Source: Christensenella sp. UBA3857
GTDB taxonomy: Bacteria; Bacillota; Clostridia; Christensenellales; CAG-138
Reading direction: 5' to 3'
DNA length: 36,115 nucleotides
Assembly (NCBI GenBank): GCA_002392505.1
Contig: DGHD01000056.1
Span: forward strand, 1 to 36,115
Shown: positions 23,274 to 31,838 of the stretch, piece by piece
How the letters are laid out: every line of letters begins with the position of its first letter
Numbering within the stretch: position 1 is the first letter of the stretch
Translations under genes and position numbers: made by a program
Notes under the pieces: generated by a model
What the model saw: only the letters and a program-made list of their open reading frames with translations
Told to the model about the DNA's origin: nothing
Database searches by the model: none

Positions 23274-23705
23274 TTATTTGAGCACGAGAACCTCGGGCTT
23301 CTGGGCGGCCTGCTTATGCTCGGAACCGCGATAAATGCGGACCTTGGTGAGCATCTGCCTGCCGAGGGGGCCCTTGGGCATCATGCAGCGGATTGCTTCG
23401 TAAACGGCGAATTCGGGCTTCTTAGCCATGAGGTCGCGATATTTGACTTCCTTGAGTCCGCCGGGATAGCCGCTGTGGTGACGATAAAGCTTCTCATCAA
23501 GCTTCTTGCCGGTAAGAACGACCTTATCGGCATTGATGATGATAACGTGATCACCGCAGTCGACGTGCGGGGTATAAATGGGCTTATGCTTGCCACGGAG
23601 AATGGCGGCAACCTGGGATGCGAGACGGCCGAGCACCATGCCCTCTGCATCGACGATATACCACTTGCGCTCCATGGTCTCTGCCTTTGCCATATAGCTC
23701 TTCAT
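23274..23705 (-). CDS. rplM: 50S ribosomal protein uL13
   Basis: This 143-residue large-subunit protein has the family core [28 protein letters not shown], then [22 protein letters not shown], the [12 protein letters not shown] loop and MLPKGPLGR-like [25 protein letters not shown] is 7 bases before the ATG. The leader is about 108 bases from the predicted start and may hold autoregulatory structure, though I could not match the known L13 leader fold. Confidence 0.99.
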   Translation of the reverse strand: MKSYMAKAETMERKWYIVDAEGMVLGRLASQVAAILRGKHKPIYTPHVDCGDHVIIINADKVVLTGKKLDEKLYRHHSGYPGGLKEVKYRDLMAKKPEFAVYEAIRCMMPKGPLGRQMLTKVRIYRGSEHKQAAQKPEVLVLK

Positions 23706-23807
23706 GCAATGACCTCCAAATAGGTATAGTACATAATAAAATCTCTCTGTAATTATAATGGATCATCACGTTCGGGGCTGGTGACCGTGCTACTCCACCA
23801 TAAACAA

Positions 23808-23843
23808 AGCACAAGTGCTATTATAACAAAGCGCACTTGTGCT
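23808..23843. repeat. 11-bp inverted repeat bracketing the rplM -10 box
   Basis: AGCACAAGTGC (23808-23818) is the exact reverse complement of GCACTTGTGCT (23833-23843). One half lies inside the spacer next to the -35. The other begins one base after the -10 and covers the predicted start point. Each half is itself nearly palindromic (GCAC-AA-GTGC), the layout of a repressor operator. Confidence 0.75.
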
Positions 23844-23848
23844 GTCAA
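23820..23848 (-). promoter_or_regulatory. Promoter of rplM-rpsI
   Basis: A perfect TTGACA (23848..23843), a 17-base spacer and a perfect TATAAT (23825..23820) lie on the minus strand. Confidence 0.9.
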
Positions 23849-23868
23849 GCGAAAAATTCAACATTTTA

Positions 23869-25356
23869 CTATATATTTTTGATCTCGTACGCCTCCACGT
23901 GCATGGTCGGATCGGATTTCGGGATGACCGTTTTTCGTGCAAGCGAAGGAGTGATGGAATACTCCTCCTCGCTGTGCTCCTCCATGAGCTTTATTACCGT
24001 CGGATTTGCACGCACGGTAAATTCGGATTCGTTCGGGCATTCCCTCACTCTCGTCAAAAGATCCTTGCGGAGCCTCAGCGCGCTCGTCTCGGCGGAGAGC
24101 ACCCTGCCGGAGCCCCCGCAGTAAGGACAGGTCTGCTGAAGCGAGGCGGAAATATTGGTCCCGAGCTTCTTCCTCGTGACCTCTACGAGCCCGAGCTGCG
24201 TCATGCCGAGCACGACCGTCTTAACGCTGTCGCACCTTAATGCGTCGCCGAGCGTCGCCATAACGTCCTCGCGGTCGTGCGGATCGTCCATATCGATAAA
24301 GTCGATTATCACGATGCCGCCGATATCCCTCAGGCGGAGCTGCCTTGCTATCTCCAGCGCGGCTTCCTTATTAGTCTCGACGATGGTCCTTCCGAGGCTG
24401 TAATTGCCGACGTATTTGCCGGTGTTCACGTCAATGCTCGTCAGCGCCTCGGTCTGATCGATAACGATATATGCGCCGCTCTTGAGCCACACGCGCCTTG
24501 AAAGCGCAACGTCGAGCGCCTGCTCCGCGCCGTACTTGTCGAACAGATCGAGTCCTTCGTAGTATTCCACCTTATCCTGCTGATCGGCGCTCACGAGCGA
24601 GCGGATGAGCTCGAAATGCTTTTTGTCGTTCACGACGAGCTTAACCACGTTGCCCGTGAACAGATCCCTGACGGTCCTGAAAACGAGCGAATCGTCCCTG
24701 TGGATGAGCTTCGGGGCGCGCGATTCGTTATACCGCCTTTGGATCTCGTTCCATTCGTTCACAAGTGAAACGAGGTCCTGCTTGATGATCTCCTCGTCAA
24801 GCCCCTCCGCCGCGGTGCGGACTATTACGCCCGTTCCCCGGGGAAGTATCTCCCCTACTATACGCTTCAGGCGTTTGCGTTCCTGATCGGATACGATGCG
24901 CTTGCTTATGCCGATGAATTCGACGGTCGGCAAGAACACGAGCGTCCTGCCCGGAAGCGAGATCTGGGTGCTTGCCCGCGCACCCTTGGTGCCGATGGGC
25001 TCCTTCACGATCTGTATCATTATCTCCTGCCCGACGCGGATGATATCGCATATCATGGAAGGCGTGAGCTTTTCCTCGATCTGATCTTCCCCGAGCAGAG
25101 AACTGTCGGGCTTAATGTCGCCCGCGTAGAGGAAGGCGTTTTTATCCTCCTTTATATCGACGAACGCCGCAAACATGCCCGGAAGCACGTTCTGCACCCT
25201 GCCCTTGTAGATATTGCCGACGAGCCTTTCCCTGTCGCGGCGCTCTATATAGAACTCGACCGGAACGCCGTTCTCGAGCAGCATCACGCGGGTCCTGTAC
25301 GGATTCACGTCCACAAGTATGGTTTTTTCCGCGTTGTCGTTCAATCGCGTTTTCAT
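23869..25356 (-). CDS. rng: Ribonuclease G/E family protein
   Basis: This 495-residue RNase E/G-type endoribonuclease cleaves single-stranded RNA in rRNA maturation and mRNA decay. After the N-terminal RNase H-like part comes an S1 domain (GNIYKGRVQNVLPGMFAAFVDI at about 47-68). The catalytic aspartates are Asp309 (SIDVNTGK) and Asp352 (IIDFIDMDD), and the zinc-link is CPYC at 410-413 followed by GGSGRV. Length equals RNase G, without the RNase E degradosome arm. GGGGGAG precedes the ATG. It follows the DUF2344 gene by 27 bases; this trio is a conserved clostridial cluster. The usual next gene rplU is missing and rplM follows. Confidence 0.96.
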   Translation of the reverse strand: MKTRLNDNAEKTILVDVNPYRTRVMLLENGVPVEFYIERRDRERLVGNIYKGRVQNVLPGMFAAFVDIKEDKNAFLYAGDIKPDSSLLGEDQIEEKLTPSMICDIIRVGQEIMIQIVKEPIGTKGARASTQISLPGRTLVFLPTVEFIGISKRIVSDQERKRLKRIVGEILPRGTGVIVRTAAEGLDEEIIKQDLVSLVNEWNEIQRRYNESRAPKLIHRDDSLVFRTVRDLFTGNVVKLVVNDKKHFELIRSLVSADQQDKVEYYEGLDLFDKYGAEQALDVALSRRVWLKSGAYIVIDQTEALTSIDVNTGKYVGNYSLGRTIVETNKEAALEIARQLRLRDIGGIVIIDFIDMDDPHDREDVMATLGDALRCDSVKTVVLGMTQLGLVEVTRKKLGTNISASLQQTCPYCGGSGRVLSAETSALRLRKDLLTRVRECPNESEFTVRANPTVIKLMEEHSEEEYSITPSLARKTVIPKSDPTMHVEAYEIKNI

Positions 25357-25383
25357 TTAAGCTCCCCCCGTCCGAAAGGACAT

Positions 25384-26052
25384 TCAATCCATGAGCGCGT
25401 CCCTGTCGAGCCGTATGCTCACGCGCTCGATATCCGATATTCCCGCCTTGCCGAGCTTTTTATAATACTCAGTAAGCAGCATATCGGGGTTCAATCCGCC
25501 CTCGGCGCTCAATACTCCGCTGATGCGGAATACGGCTGTGCTGCCGTCGAGACCGATCAATTCGAATCCCAGCGCCATGGGTCTTATATCCGTGGGCTTT
25601 ATGCCGCCCTTTGTCTTTTTCATTACCACGATCTCGTTGGAAAGGAGATCGCTTATCGCTTTATTGAGCTCCTCCTCCGTCACGGGCTCGGCAAACTCGA
25701 CCGCCGCGCGGTATTCGGCGGAGCGCATCGCAGACGTAAGGCTCTTTCGCGAAGTCCCGAGATCGAATACCTCCGTTATCCTCACTCCCTCCGGGAGCCA
25801 CGGAGCGGTCTTCTCAACGAACGCATCGGGCGTCATATCCTCGGTCAAAGTCACGTCGAGGTATTCGCCGCGGCTTGTAAACCCCACGGAAAGCGCCGTC
25901 GCGAAGGAAAGGAGCGGGTGCGGGTTGAAGCCCTGCGAATACGCGAGCGGCAGCTTCGCCCGGCGGAAAGCCCTTTGAAACAGCCTTAACAGATCGAGGT
26001 GCGAAACGAACCTGACCGGCGCTTCCTTTGTAAAAACAACAGCCAGCCTCAT
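25384..26052 (-). CDS. TIGR03936/DUF2344 family protein, radical-SAM partner
   Basis: This 222-residue protein begins MRLAVVFTKEAPVRFVSHLDLLRLFQRAFRRA, and then LPLAYSQGFNPHPLLSFATALSVGF, both diagnostic of DUF2344. It is nearly always encoded beside, or fused to, the TIGR03960 radical-SAM protein. Its function is not experimentally established as far as I know, though an RNA-modification role has been suspected from its context with RNase G and ribosomal protein genes. Its ATG directly follows the upstream stop (TGAATG), so coupling is likely. Confidence 0.93.
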   Translation of the reverse strand: MRLAVVFTKEAPVRFVSHLDLLRLFQRAFRRAKLPLAYSQGFNPHPLLSFATALSVGFTSRGEYLDVTLTEDMTPDAFVEKTAPWLPEGVRITEVFDLGTSRKSLTSAMRSAEYRAAVEFAEPVTEEELNKAISDLLSNEIVVMKKTKGGIKPTDIRPMALGFELIGLDGSTAVFRISGVLSAEGGLNPDMLLTEYYKKLGKAGISDIERVSIRLDRDALMD

Positions 26053-27915
26053 TCAGTCCACCTTCTTTCCGCAAAACTCGGAGCATCTTGCGCCAAAGCA
26101 TCCGTTGCAGCCCTTGCGGCAGTCCTTGGTTATCTGTGCGGCGTAAGCTTTCTCATGCTCGCGTTTGAGATAATCGAGCGAAACCACTGCGTCCATATGC
26201 TGCCACGCAAGCGGCTCGTCCAAATCTATCCTGCGGTTGGCGAACTGCTCGACGGTAAGACCGTTTTCGCCGAACGCCCTTTCCCATGCGTCCTTTTTGA
26301 AATGCTCGTCCCACGAATCGAGCCTTGCGCCGTATTCGTATGCCTTTATAAGCACGCTTGCGAGCCTCCTGTCGCCGCGCGCAAACGCCGCTTCGAGCCT
26401 GCTCGTCTCGGAGAAATGGCAGGAGAACTCCACTCCCCTTATGCCCTTGAGCGCGTTCCTTAAAAGCGCCTGCCTGCGGAGCACCTCCGACACGGGGATC
26501 TGCGGCTCCCACTGGAAGGGCGTGAACGGCTTGGGCACGAAGGTGGATGCGGAGACGGTGCACCTTAAGCCCTTGCCGCGCAGCTCCTTCGGCATGGAGT
26601 AGAATTCGCGGCTGACCTTCCTTGCAAGCTCCGCGATGCCGAGGACGTCCTCGTCCGTTTCGGTGGGCAGACCTATCATGAAATAGAGCTTTACGCCGTG
26701 CCAGCCCGCCTCGAACGCGTCGTGCACGGAGCGAAGAAGATCCTCCTCCGTAACGCCCTTGTTGATAACGTCGCGAAGGCGCTGCGTGCCCGCCTCCGGT
26801 GCGAATGTCAGGCCGGTCTTCCTGACCTTCTGTATCTTCTCGAGATCGTCCTTAAGGAACGAGTCGATACGCAGGGAGGGAAGCGAAACGCTGACGCGGT
26901 CCTTCTCGTACCTGTCGAGTATTATGGGCACGAGCTCATGTATATGCGAATAATCGCCGCTCGAAAGGGAGAAGAGCGAGATCTCGTCATAACCGGTGCA
27001 GTCGAGCGAATCGTCCGTCTGCTTTATCACGGTGTCCATTTCCCTTTCGCGCACGGGGCGGTAGATGAAGCCCGCCTGACAGAAGCGGCAGCCCCTTGTG
27101 CAGCCGCGGAATATCTCGAGCGCGACGCGGTCGTGAACGATGCTCATGTAAGGAACGACGAGCTTGCCCGTATAGACCGCCTTGTCAAGATCCATCACTA
27201 CTCGTCTCTCAATAAAGTCCGGCGCGGCGGGCTCGAGCTTTACGAGCGATTTGAAATTGCCGTCCCCGCCGTATTCGGCGTTATAGAACGAGGGAACGTA
27301 CACGCCCTTGATTTTGGACAGCCTTTCAAGCGTCCCGCGCCTGTCGACGCCCTCTTTGACGCAGGAGGAATACTCGTCCATAAACTCGTTCATGACCTCT
27401 TCGCCGTCGCCGAATATGAGCGCGTCCATGATATCGGCGACAGGCTCGGGATTGCATACGCAGGGACCGCCCGCGATAATAAGCGGGTGCTCCTCTCCCC
27501 TGTCGGCGCTCAAAAACGGTATTCCCGCAAGATCGAGCACCGTGAGGATATTGGTATAGCACATCTCGTATAACAGCGAGAAGCCGATCAGGTCGAATTC
27601 GCCGAGGGGAGTGTGCGTTTCGAGCGAATAGATGGGGATCCCGTTTTCGCGGAGCGCCGCCTCCATATCGAACCACGGAGCGTAGGCGCGCTCGCAGTAG
27701 GTGTCGTCCCTCTCGTTCAGCACGTTATAGATGATGCGCGAGCCCAGATGACTCATGCCTATCTCGTAAACGTCCGGAAAGCAGAGCGCGAAACGATGGC
27801 GCTTCGTCCCGTCGGGACGCGTAAGCTCCTTAACGCGCATGTTAAGCTCCCCGCCGGTATAGCGGGTCGGTTTTTCGACCTTTTTCAAAATACTGTTTAG
27901 CTGAGAGATTTTCAA
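26053..27915 (-). CDS. TIGR03960 family B12-binding-type radical SAM protein
   Basis: This protein of about 620 residues has an N-terminal cobalamin-binding-like domain and a radical SAM core. The [4Fe-4S] motif CTRGCRFC (CxxxCxxC, about 272-279) follows ALEIFRG, and FAPEAGTQRLRDVINKG is typical. The C-terminus is Cys-rich (CRKGCNGC, CSEFC), suggesting a second cluster. TTG at 27915 is chosen as start because GGAGG sits 5 bases upstream and family members begin near here. An ATG at 27951 without a ribosome site lies 6 bases after a -10 box and could start a leaderless message adding 12 residues. The substrate is unknown. Confidence 0.92.
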   Translation of the reverse strand: MKISQLNSILKKVEKPTRYTGGELNMRVKELTRPDGTKRHRFALCFPDVYEIGMSHLGSRIIYNVLNERDDTYCERAYAPWFDMEAALRENGIPIYSLETHTPLGEFDLIGFSLLYEMCYTNILTVLDLAGIPFLSADRGEEHPLIIAGGPCVCNPEPVADIMDALIFGDGEEVMNEFMDEYSSCVKEGVDRRGTLERLSKIKGVYVPSFYNAEYGGDGNFKSLVKLEPAAPDFIERRVVMDLDKAVYTGKLVVPYMSIVHDRVALEIFRGCTRGCRFCQAGFIYRPVREREMDTVIKQTDDSLDCTGYDEISLFSLSSGDYSHIHELVPIILDRYEKDRVSVSLPSLRIDSFLKDDLEKIQKVRKTGLTFAPEAGTQRLRDVINKGVTEEDLLRSVHDAFEAGWHGVKLYFMIGLPTETDEDVLGIAELARKVSREFYSMPKELRGKGLRCTVSASTFVPKPFTPFQWEPQIPVSEVLRRQALLRNALKGIRGVEFSCHFSETSRLEAAFARGDRRLASVLIKAYEYGARLDSWDEHFKKDAWERAFGENGLTVEQFANRRIDLDEPLAWQHMDAVVSLDYLKREHEKAYAAQITKDCRKGCNGCFGARCSEFCGKKVD

Positions 27916-27957
27916 TTGATCCTCCGCCGGGTATTCGGCAACACTTTTCATAATATT

Positions 27958-27986
27958 AGTATAATACAAAAACGGCATTATGGCAA
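27958..27986 (-). promoter_or_regulatory. Promoter of the radical SAM-DUF2344-rng cluster
   Basis: TTGCCA (27986..27981), a 17-base spacer and TATACT (27963..27958) lie on the minus strand. The predicted start falls near 27951, at the upstream ATG and 36 bases before the TTG start. Confidence 0.75.
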
Positions 27987-28090
27987 CAAATAATAATTAT
28001 TTCGACGAATGGCGAATAAATATTTTATATGCAGCTTGCGTCCGATCGAAGCCGGTCGGGATTCGGCAGAATACGCCGGGAAAGGGTATT

Positions 28091-29257
28091 ATGAAAAAAG
28101 GTATCGTAAATGATTCGCAGAGGCTGTTCGCCGTTGTACTGACGGCATGCTTTGTTCTTGCGGTATGTTCGCCGGTCTTTGCCGAGCCGGCGGAGGGCGT
28201 CGGCGAAGCGGGCTCAGTGCTGCTCGTCGACGCATATTCCGGACAGGTAATATTTGAAAAAAACGCCGACGAGACGGTGGAATTCGCAGGACTTAAACGC
28301 CTGCCCGCTCTGCTTGCGGTATGCCGCGCATTCGACGAGGGAGCGATAACGCCCGATTCCGCCGTTACCGTTTCCGAAAAAGCGGCGGAGATCCGCGGCG
28401 CGACGGCATTCCTATCGGCAAACGAGCGGATACTTGCGGACGACGTTTTGAAGGCGGCGGTCATATTGAACGCGGGCGACGCCGTATGTACGCTCATCGA
28501 GGCGGTGTTCGGAAACGAAGCCGCCGCGCTTGAAGAGATCTCCCGTGAGCTGAAGGGGCTCGGCGTCGGTTACGTTCCGGAGGATGCTTTGGGCGGAAGC
28601 TCCCCCATAAGCGCAAGGGATATTGCGCTCATCGGCATGGAGCTTGCAAAGAGCGAGGCGTATCTTAAATACTCTTCCGTTTATCTTGACTCCATCACGC
28701 ATGAAAACGGCTCGGTCACGGAATTGACAAACCCAAACCGGCTTGTAAGGCATTATTCCGGCTGTTACGGGCTTGCGACAGGTTCCGTCGGATCGAGCGA
28801 TTACGCCGGAGCGTTCATCGCAAGGCGCGGGAATTCGGCGTTTCTCGCCGTCGTTTCCGGTATGCGCTCCGCCGCGTCAAGAGCAAAGCTCGCTTCCGCG
28901 CTCCTCGATCACGCGTTCAGTTCGTACAGGCGGGTCGAGCTCGGCGCCGCGGGAGAAACGGTCGGAGCGGTGCTCGTATCGGGCGGTATGCTTCCTTCCG
29001 TTGAAGCAAGGACTGCGGCGCCCGTCTCTGCGCTCGTGCCCGTCGGCGATACGAAGCTTACTTCGTATGCCGACCTGCCCGAAGCTATTGAAGCTCCTGT
29101 CGATGAAGGAGCGCTTTTGGGAACGCTCCTTATCAAAAACTCAGCCGGCGAAACGATCGGCGAGGTGCCGCTGGTCGCCTCGGCAAACGTCGAAAAGGCA
29201 GGATTGGTCGATATCATAGTAAGGATCTTCCGCTCGTTCGTTCATGCAGATAAATAA
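28091..29257 (+). CDS. PBP5/DacF-like protein lacking all DD-carboxypeptidase catalytic motifs (pseudoenzyme)
   Basis: This 388-residue protein has a signal peptide (about 1-32, ending VFAEP), a DD-carboxypeptidase fold and a PBP5-type C-terminal beta domain with an amphipathic tail (VDIIVRIFRSFV). The fold is recognisable from VLLVDAYSGQVIFEKNADETV, ALLAVCRAFDEG, VTVSEKAA, ISARDIALIGMELAKS and LTNPNRLV. However SxxK is AGLK (66-69), SxN is NAG (127-129) and KTG is ATG (229-231). The reading frame is intact, so this is substitution, not decay. A non-catalytic scaffolding or regulatory role at the cell wall is inferred. The ATG at 28091 follows GAAAGGG; a longer upstream reading lacks signal-peptide logic. 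Confidence 0.88.
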   Translation: MKKGIVNDSQRLFAVVLTACFVLAVCSPVFAEPAEGVGEAGSVLLVDAYSGQVIFEKNADETVEFAGLKRLPALLAVCRAFDEGAITPDSAVTVSEKAAEIRGATAFLSANERILADDVLKAAVILNAGDAVCTLIEAVFGNEAAALEEISRELKGLGVGYVPEDALGGSSPISARDIALIGMELAKSEAYLKYSSVYLDSITHENGSVTELTNPNRLVRHYSGCYGLATGSVGSSDYAGAFIARRGNSAFLAVVSGMRSAASRAKLASALLDHAFSSYRRVELGAAGETVGAVLVSGGMLPSVEARTAAPVSALVPVGDTKLTSYADLPEAIEAPVDEGALLGTLLIKNSAGETIGEVPLVASANVEKAGLVDIIVRIFRSFVHADK

Positions 29258-29290
29258 AAAGCTCCCCGGGAGCAGCCCTTGGGGAGCTTT
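29252..29290 (-). terminator. Terminator between the PBP5-like gene and priA
   Basis: AAAGCTCCCC (29258-29267) pairs with GGGGAGCTTT (29281-29290) around a 13-base loop. TTTTTATTTA follows on the minus strand, so it mainly ends the priA transcript. It may also help the plus-strand gene, whose stop is just before it. Confidence 0.85.
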
Positions 29291-29304
29291 CGTATAACGA
29301 TGCT

Positions 29305-31566
29305 TCACAGCATATCGTTCGGGTTTATCTCTATTCCGCGGAAGCCGTCCACCCTGAAGCCGTCGGCAAGCTTCCACAGCGCGTTTATCGCGGAAGAAGT
29401 ATGCTTCGTGCGGGCGAGCTTGATTATCACGGAATAGCGATACTCGTTCTCGCGGCGTTTTATCGGTGCGGGACCGTTTGAGATAAAGAGTATCTCCCTA
29501 TCGTTCTCCTTAAGCGCATCGGAAAGCGCAGCGCCCGCTTTTTCGGCGAAAGCGGCGGCATTTTCCGCTGCGTGTTTTTCGTTTTCGGACTCAAAGAGCG
29601 CGCGGACGAACACCGAGAACGGCGGGAACAGCGTGCGGAGTCTGTCGTCGATCTCAAGCTTATAGAACGATTTGTAATCGTGCTTTGCCGCAAGCTGAAC
29701 AGCGCGGTGATTGGGCGCGTTGGTCTGTATGACGACGAGACCCCGCCTCTTTTCGCCGCCCTTCAAGGCCCTGCCCGCCCTGCCGGCGACCTGGGTCAAA
29801 AGCTGGAAGGTCCTCTCCCCGCTTCGGTAGTCCGAATGGAACAGCGATGCATCCGCGTAGACCACGCCGACGAGAGTGACGCCGGGGATATCGAGCCCCT
29901 TTGCGACCATCTGCGTACCGATCAGCACGTCGGCGTCCCCGCGCACGAACGCGTCAAGGATATCCCTGTGGGAGGTCTTGCCGCCGGTTGTATCGGTGTC
30001 CATGCGAAGGCATCTGACGTTCGGGATGAGTTTTTTAAGCTGCTCCTCCACCTGCTGCGTGCCCACGCCGGAATACTTGATGTACTCCGATCCGCAGGAG
30101 GGGCACTTTTTCGGCACCCTTGCCGAATAGCCGCAGTAGTGGCAGCGCAGAGTATCGTCGAATTTATGATAGGTAAGCGCCACGTCACAGTGGGGACACG
30201 TGAAAACGAAGCCGCACGCGCGGCACTCCCCGTGCGAGGAATAACCGCGCCTGTTCAGAAACAGTATCGCCTGCTCGCCCGATCCCACGCATTTTTTCAG
30301 GTCGTCGGCGAGCTTCCTCGAGAATATGCTGTTGTTGCCGGAAAGGAATTCGCTCCTTAAATCGACGGTCTCCACCTCCGGCATGGGGATGCCGTTTATC
30401 CTTTCGGGAAGCTCAATGAGCTTGTACGCGCCCTTCTCGGCACGAAGATATGAAATGAGCTGCGGCGTTGCGCTGCCGAGTACGAGCTTGCCGCCCGTGA
30501 GCCTGACGCGCCTTATCGCGACCTCATCGGTGGAGTAAGGCGGCGTGCCCTCCGCTTTATAGGTCGGCTCATGCTCCTCGTCGATCACGATGAGCTTCAG
30601 GTTTTCGATGGGGGCGAATACGGCGCTCCTCGCTCCGACGACGACGCGCGCCTTCCCGAGGCGGAGCCTGCGCCACTCGTCATAGCGCTCGCCCACGCTC
30701 AAATGGCTGTGCATCACGGCGACCGTATCGCCGAAGCGGCTCCTGAACCTGTCGGTGGTCTGGGGGGTAAGCGAGATCTCCGGCACGAGCACTATCGCGC
30801 CGCCTCCCTCGTCGAGAGCTTTTTGGATGGCGTTGAGATAGACCTCCGTCTTGCCGCTGCCCGTTACGCCGTGGAGCAGGAACACGTCGCCTGCGGAGCC
30901 GTTTTCGATCGAATCGACAGCCCGCTTCTGATCGGGCGTGAGCTCCGGCGGAACGTCCCTTTCGGGAGCGCCCGCAAACGGGCTCCTGAACGTAACGAAG
31001 CCGTGTTCGGTTATAACGCCCTTCTTCAATAGCGCGGCGACCGCCGCCCCCGCGCCGGGGATGTAAGCGTTCAGGTCCGCGACCGACATGGGCGCGCCGA
31101 CCTTTTCAAGAAGCTCGAATACCTCCGTCTGCTTGGGAGAACGCGGCGTGCCGTCCTTTTTGAGCATCCCGGCTTTTATCTGCCCGCAGTCGGCGCCTGG
31201 CGCGATCGAGACCGTACGGACGGTCTTTTCCTTTACCCTTGAGCCGCGAAGCTGCGCGGGAAGCATGAGCCTTAAAGCATCGCAGAGCGTGCAGTGATAC
31301 GCGCGCGCGATCCATTCGGCAAGCTCTATCTGCTCGGGCAAAAGCGCGGGATACGGTTCCATCGTGCGGATGACGCTCTTGACGGAAAAGTCCGCTTCGT
31401 ACTCCTCGCAAAGCTCGATAACGAACGCCTCGGTGGGCTTGTTGGACCTCCCAAAAGGCACAAGGACCCGATGCCCTGTTCGGACGTCGAGTTCCTCGGG
31501 AACGGAATAGGTGAAGAGCCTGTCTACGTTCGAGTTCGCTATATCAACGATAAGCTTTGCAAACAA
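29305..31566 (-). CDS. priA: Primosomal protein N' (replication restart helicase PriA)
   Basis: PriA (753 residues) restarts collapsed replication forks. It has an N-terminal 3'-end-binding domain, a helicase domain with Walker A GVTGSGKTE (about 233-241) and DEEH (VIDEEHEP), and an eight-Cys zinc region (CRACGFVFTCPHC, CHYCGY, CPSCGSEY). The helicase C part includes GTQMVAKGLDIPGVTLVG. TTG at 31566 is chosen as start because GAGGTGA lies 5 bases upstream. A GTG at 31575 overlaps that site and is less likely. It follows rpoZ by 32 bases. The usual neighbours coaBC, def and fmt are absent. Confidence 0.96.
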   Translation of the reverse strand: MFAKLIVDIANSNVDRLFTYSVPEELDVRTGHRVLVPFGRSNKPTEAFVIELCEEYEADFSVKSVIRTMEPYPALLPEQIELAEWIARAYHCTLCDALRLMLPAQLRGSRVKEKTVRTVSIAPGADCGQIKAGMLKKDGTPRSPKQTEVFELLEKVGAPMSVADLNAYIPGAGAAVAALLKKGVITEHGFVTFRSPFAGAPERDVPPELTPDQKRAVDSIENGSAGDVFLLHGVTGSGKTEVYLNAIQKALDEGGGAIVLVPEISLTPQTTDRFRSRFGDTVAVMHSHLSVGERYDEWRRLRLGKARVVVGARSAVFAPIENLKLIVIDEEHEPTYKAEGTPPYSTDEVAIRRVRLTGGKLVLGSATPQLISYLRAEKGAYKLIELPERINGIPMPEVETVDLRSEFLSGNNSIFSRKLADDLKKCVGSGEQAILFLNRRGYSSHGECRACGFVFTCPHCDVALTYHKFDDTLRCHYCGYSARVPKKCPSCGSEYIKYSGVGTQQVEEQLKKLIPNVRCLRMDTDTTGGKTSHRDILDAFVRGDADVLIGTQMVAKGLDIPGVTLVGVVYADASLFHSDYRSGERTFQLLTQVAGRAGRALKGGEKRRGLVVIQTNAPNHRAVQLAAKHDYKSFYKLEIDDRLRTLFPPFSVFVRALFESENEKHAAENAAAFAEKAGAALSDALKENDREILFISNGPAPIKRRENEYRYSVIIKLARTKHTSSAINALWKLADGFRVDGFRGIEINPNDML

Positions 31567-31598
31567 GCCTTTCACCTCGCTGTTCTGTTAGCTGTCGA

Positions 31599-31811
31599 TC
31601 AATACTCGGAAGTCTTCCTGTATTCGTCGGGATAATGGATATCGAGCTTGCCTGCGTTAAGCTCCTCTACCGCGATGGAGACCGGCTTCTCATTGCCGAT
31701 ATCCTCGCCGGAGAGCATGATCTGCCTGGCGCGCCTTGCGACAGAGGTAACGAGCATATAGCGGCAGCCCGCCTTGACTTCGATCTCGTTTACCGGGGGT
31801 TGATTCATCAT
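31599..31811 (-). CDS. rpoZ: DNA-directed RNA polymerase omega subunit
   Basis: This 70-residue protein is omega, which assists beta' folding and RNA polymerase assembly. The core is recognisable: YMLVTSVARRARQIM, then a loop ending KPVSIAVEELNAGKL. Length is normal for Firmicutes. AGGAGG is 10 bases upstream of the first of two adjacent ATG codons. It lies between gmk and priA, the usual order apart from the missing coaBC. Confidence 0.95.
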   Translation of the reverse strand: MMNQPPVNEIEVKAGCRYMLVTSVARRARQIMLSGEDIGNEKPVSIAVEELNAGKLDIHYPDEYRKTSEY

Positions 31812-31838
31812 GGTGGTTATTCCTCCTAATACTGTTTA

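Noticed and set aside
23706..23813. L13 leader regulatory RNA upstream of rplM
   Set aside because: A leader of about 108 bases is present, but I could not fit it to the known fold with confidence, so only the promoter and operator are reported.
23808..23843. CIRCE (HrcA) or CtsR operator at the rplM promoter
   Set aside because: CIRCE has TTAGCACTC-N9-GAGTGCTAA arms and CtsR uses GGTCAAA repeats. The arms here (AGCACAAGTGC) and the 14-base gap match neither.
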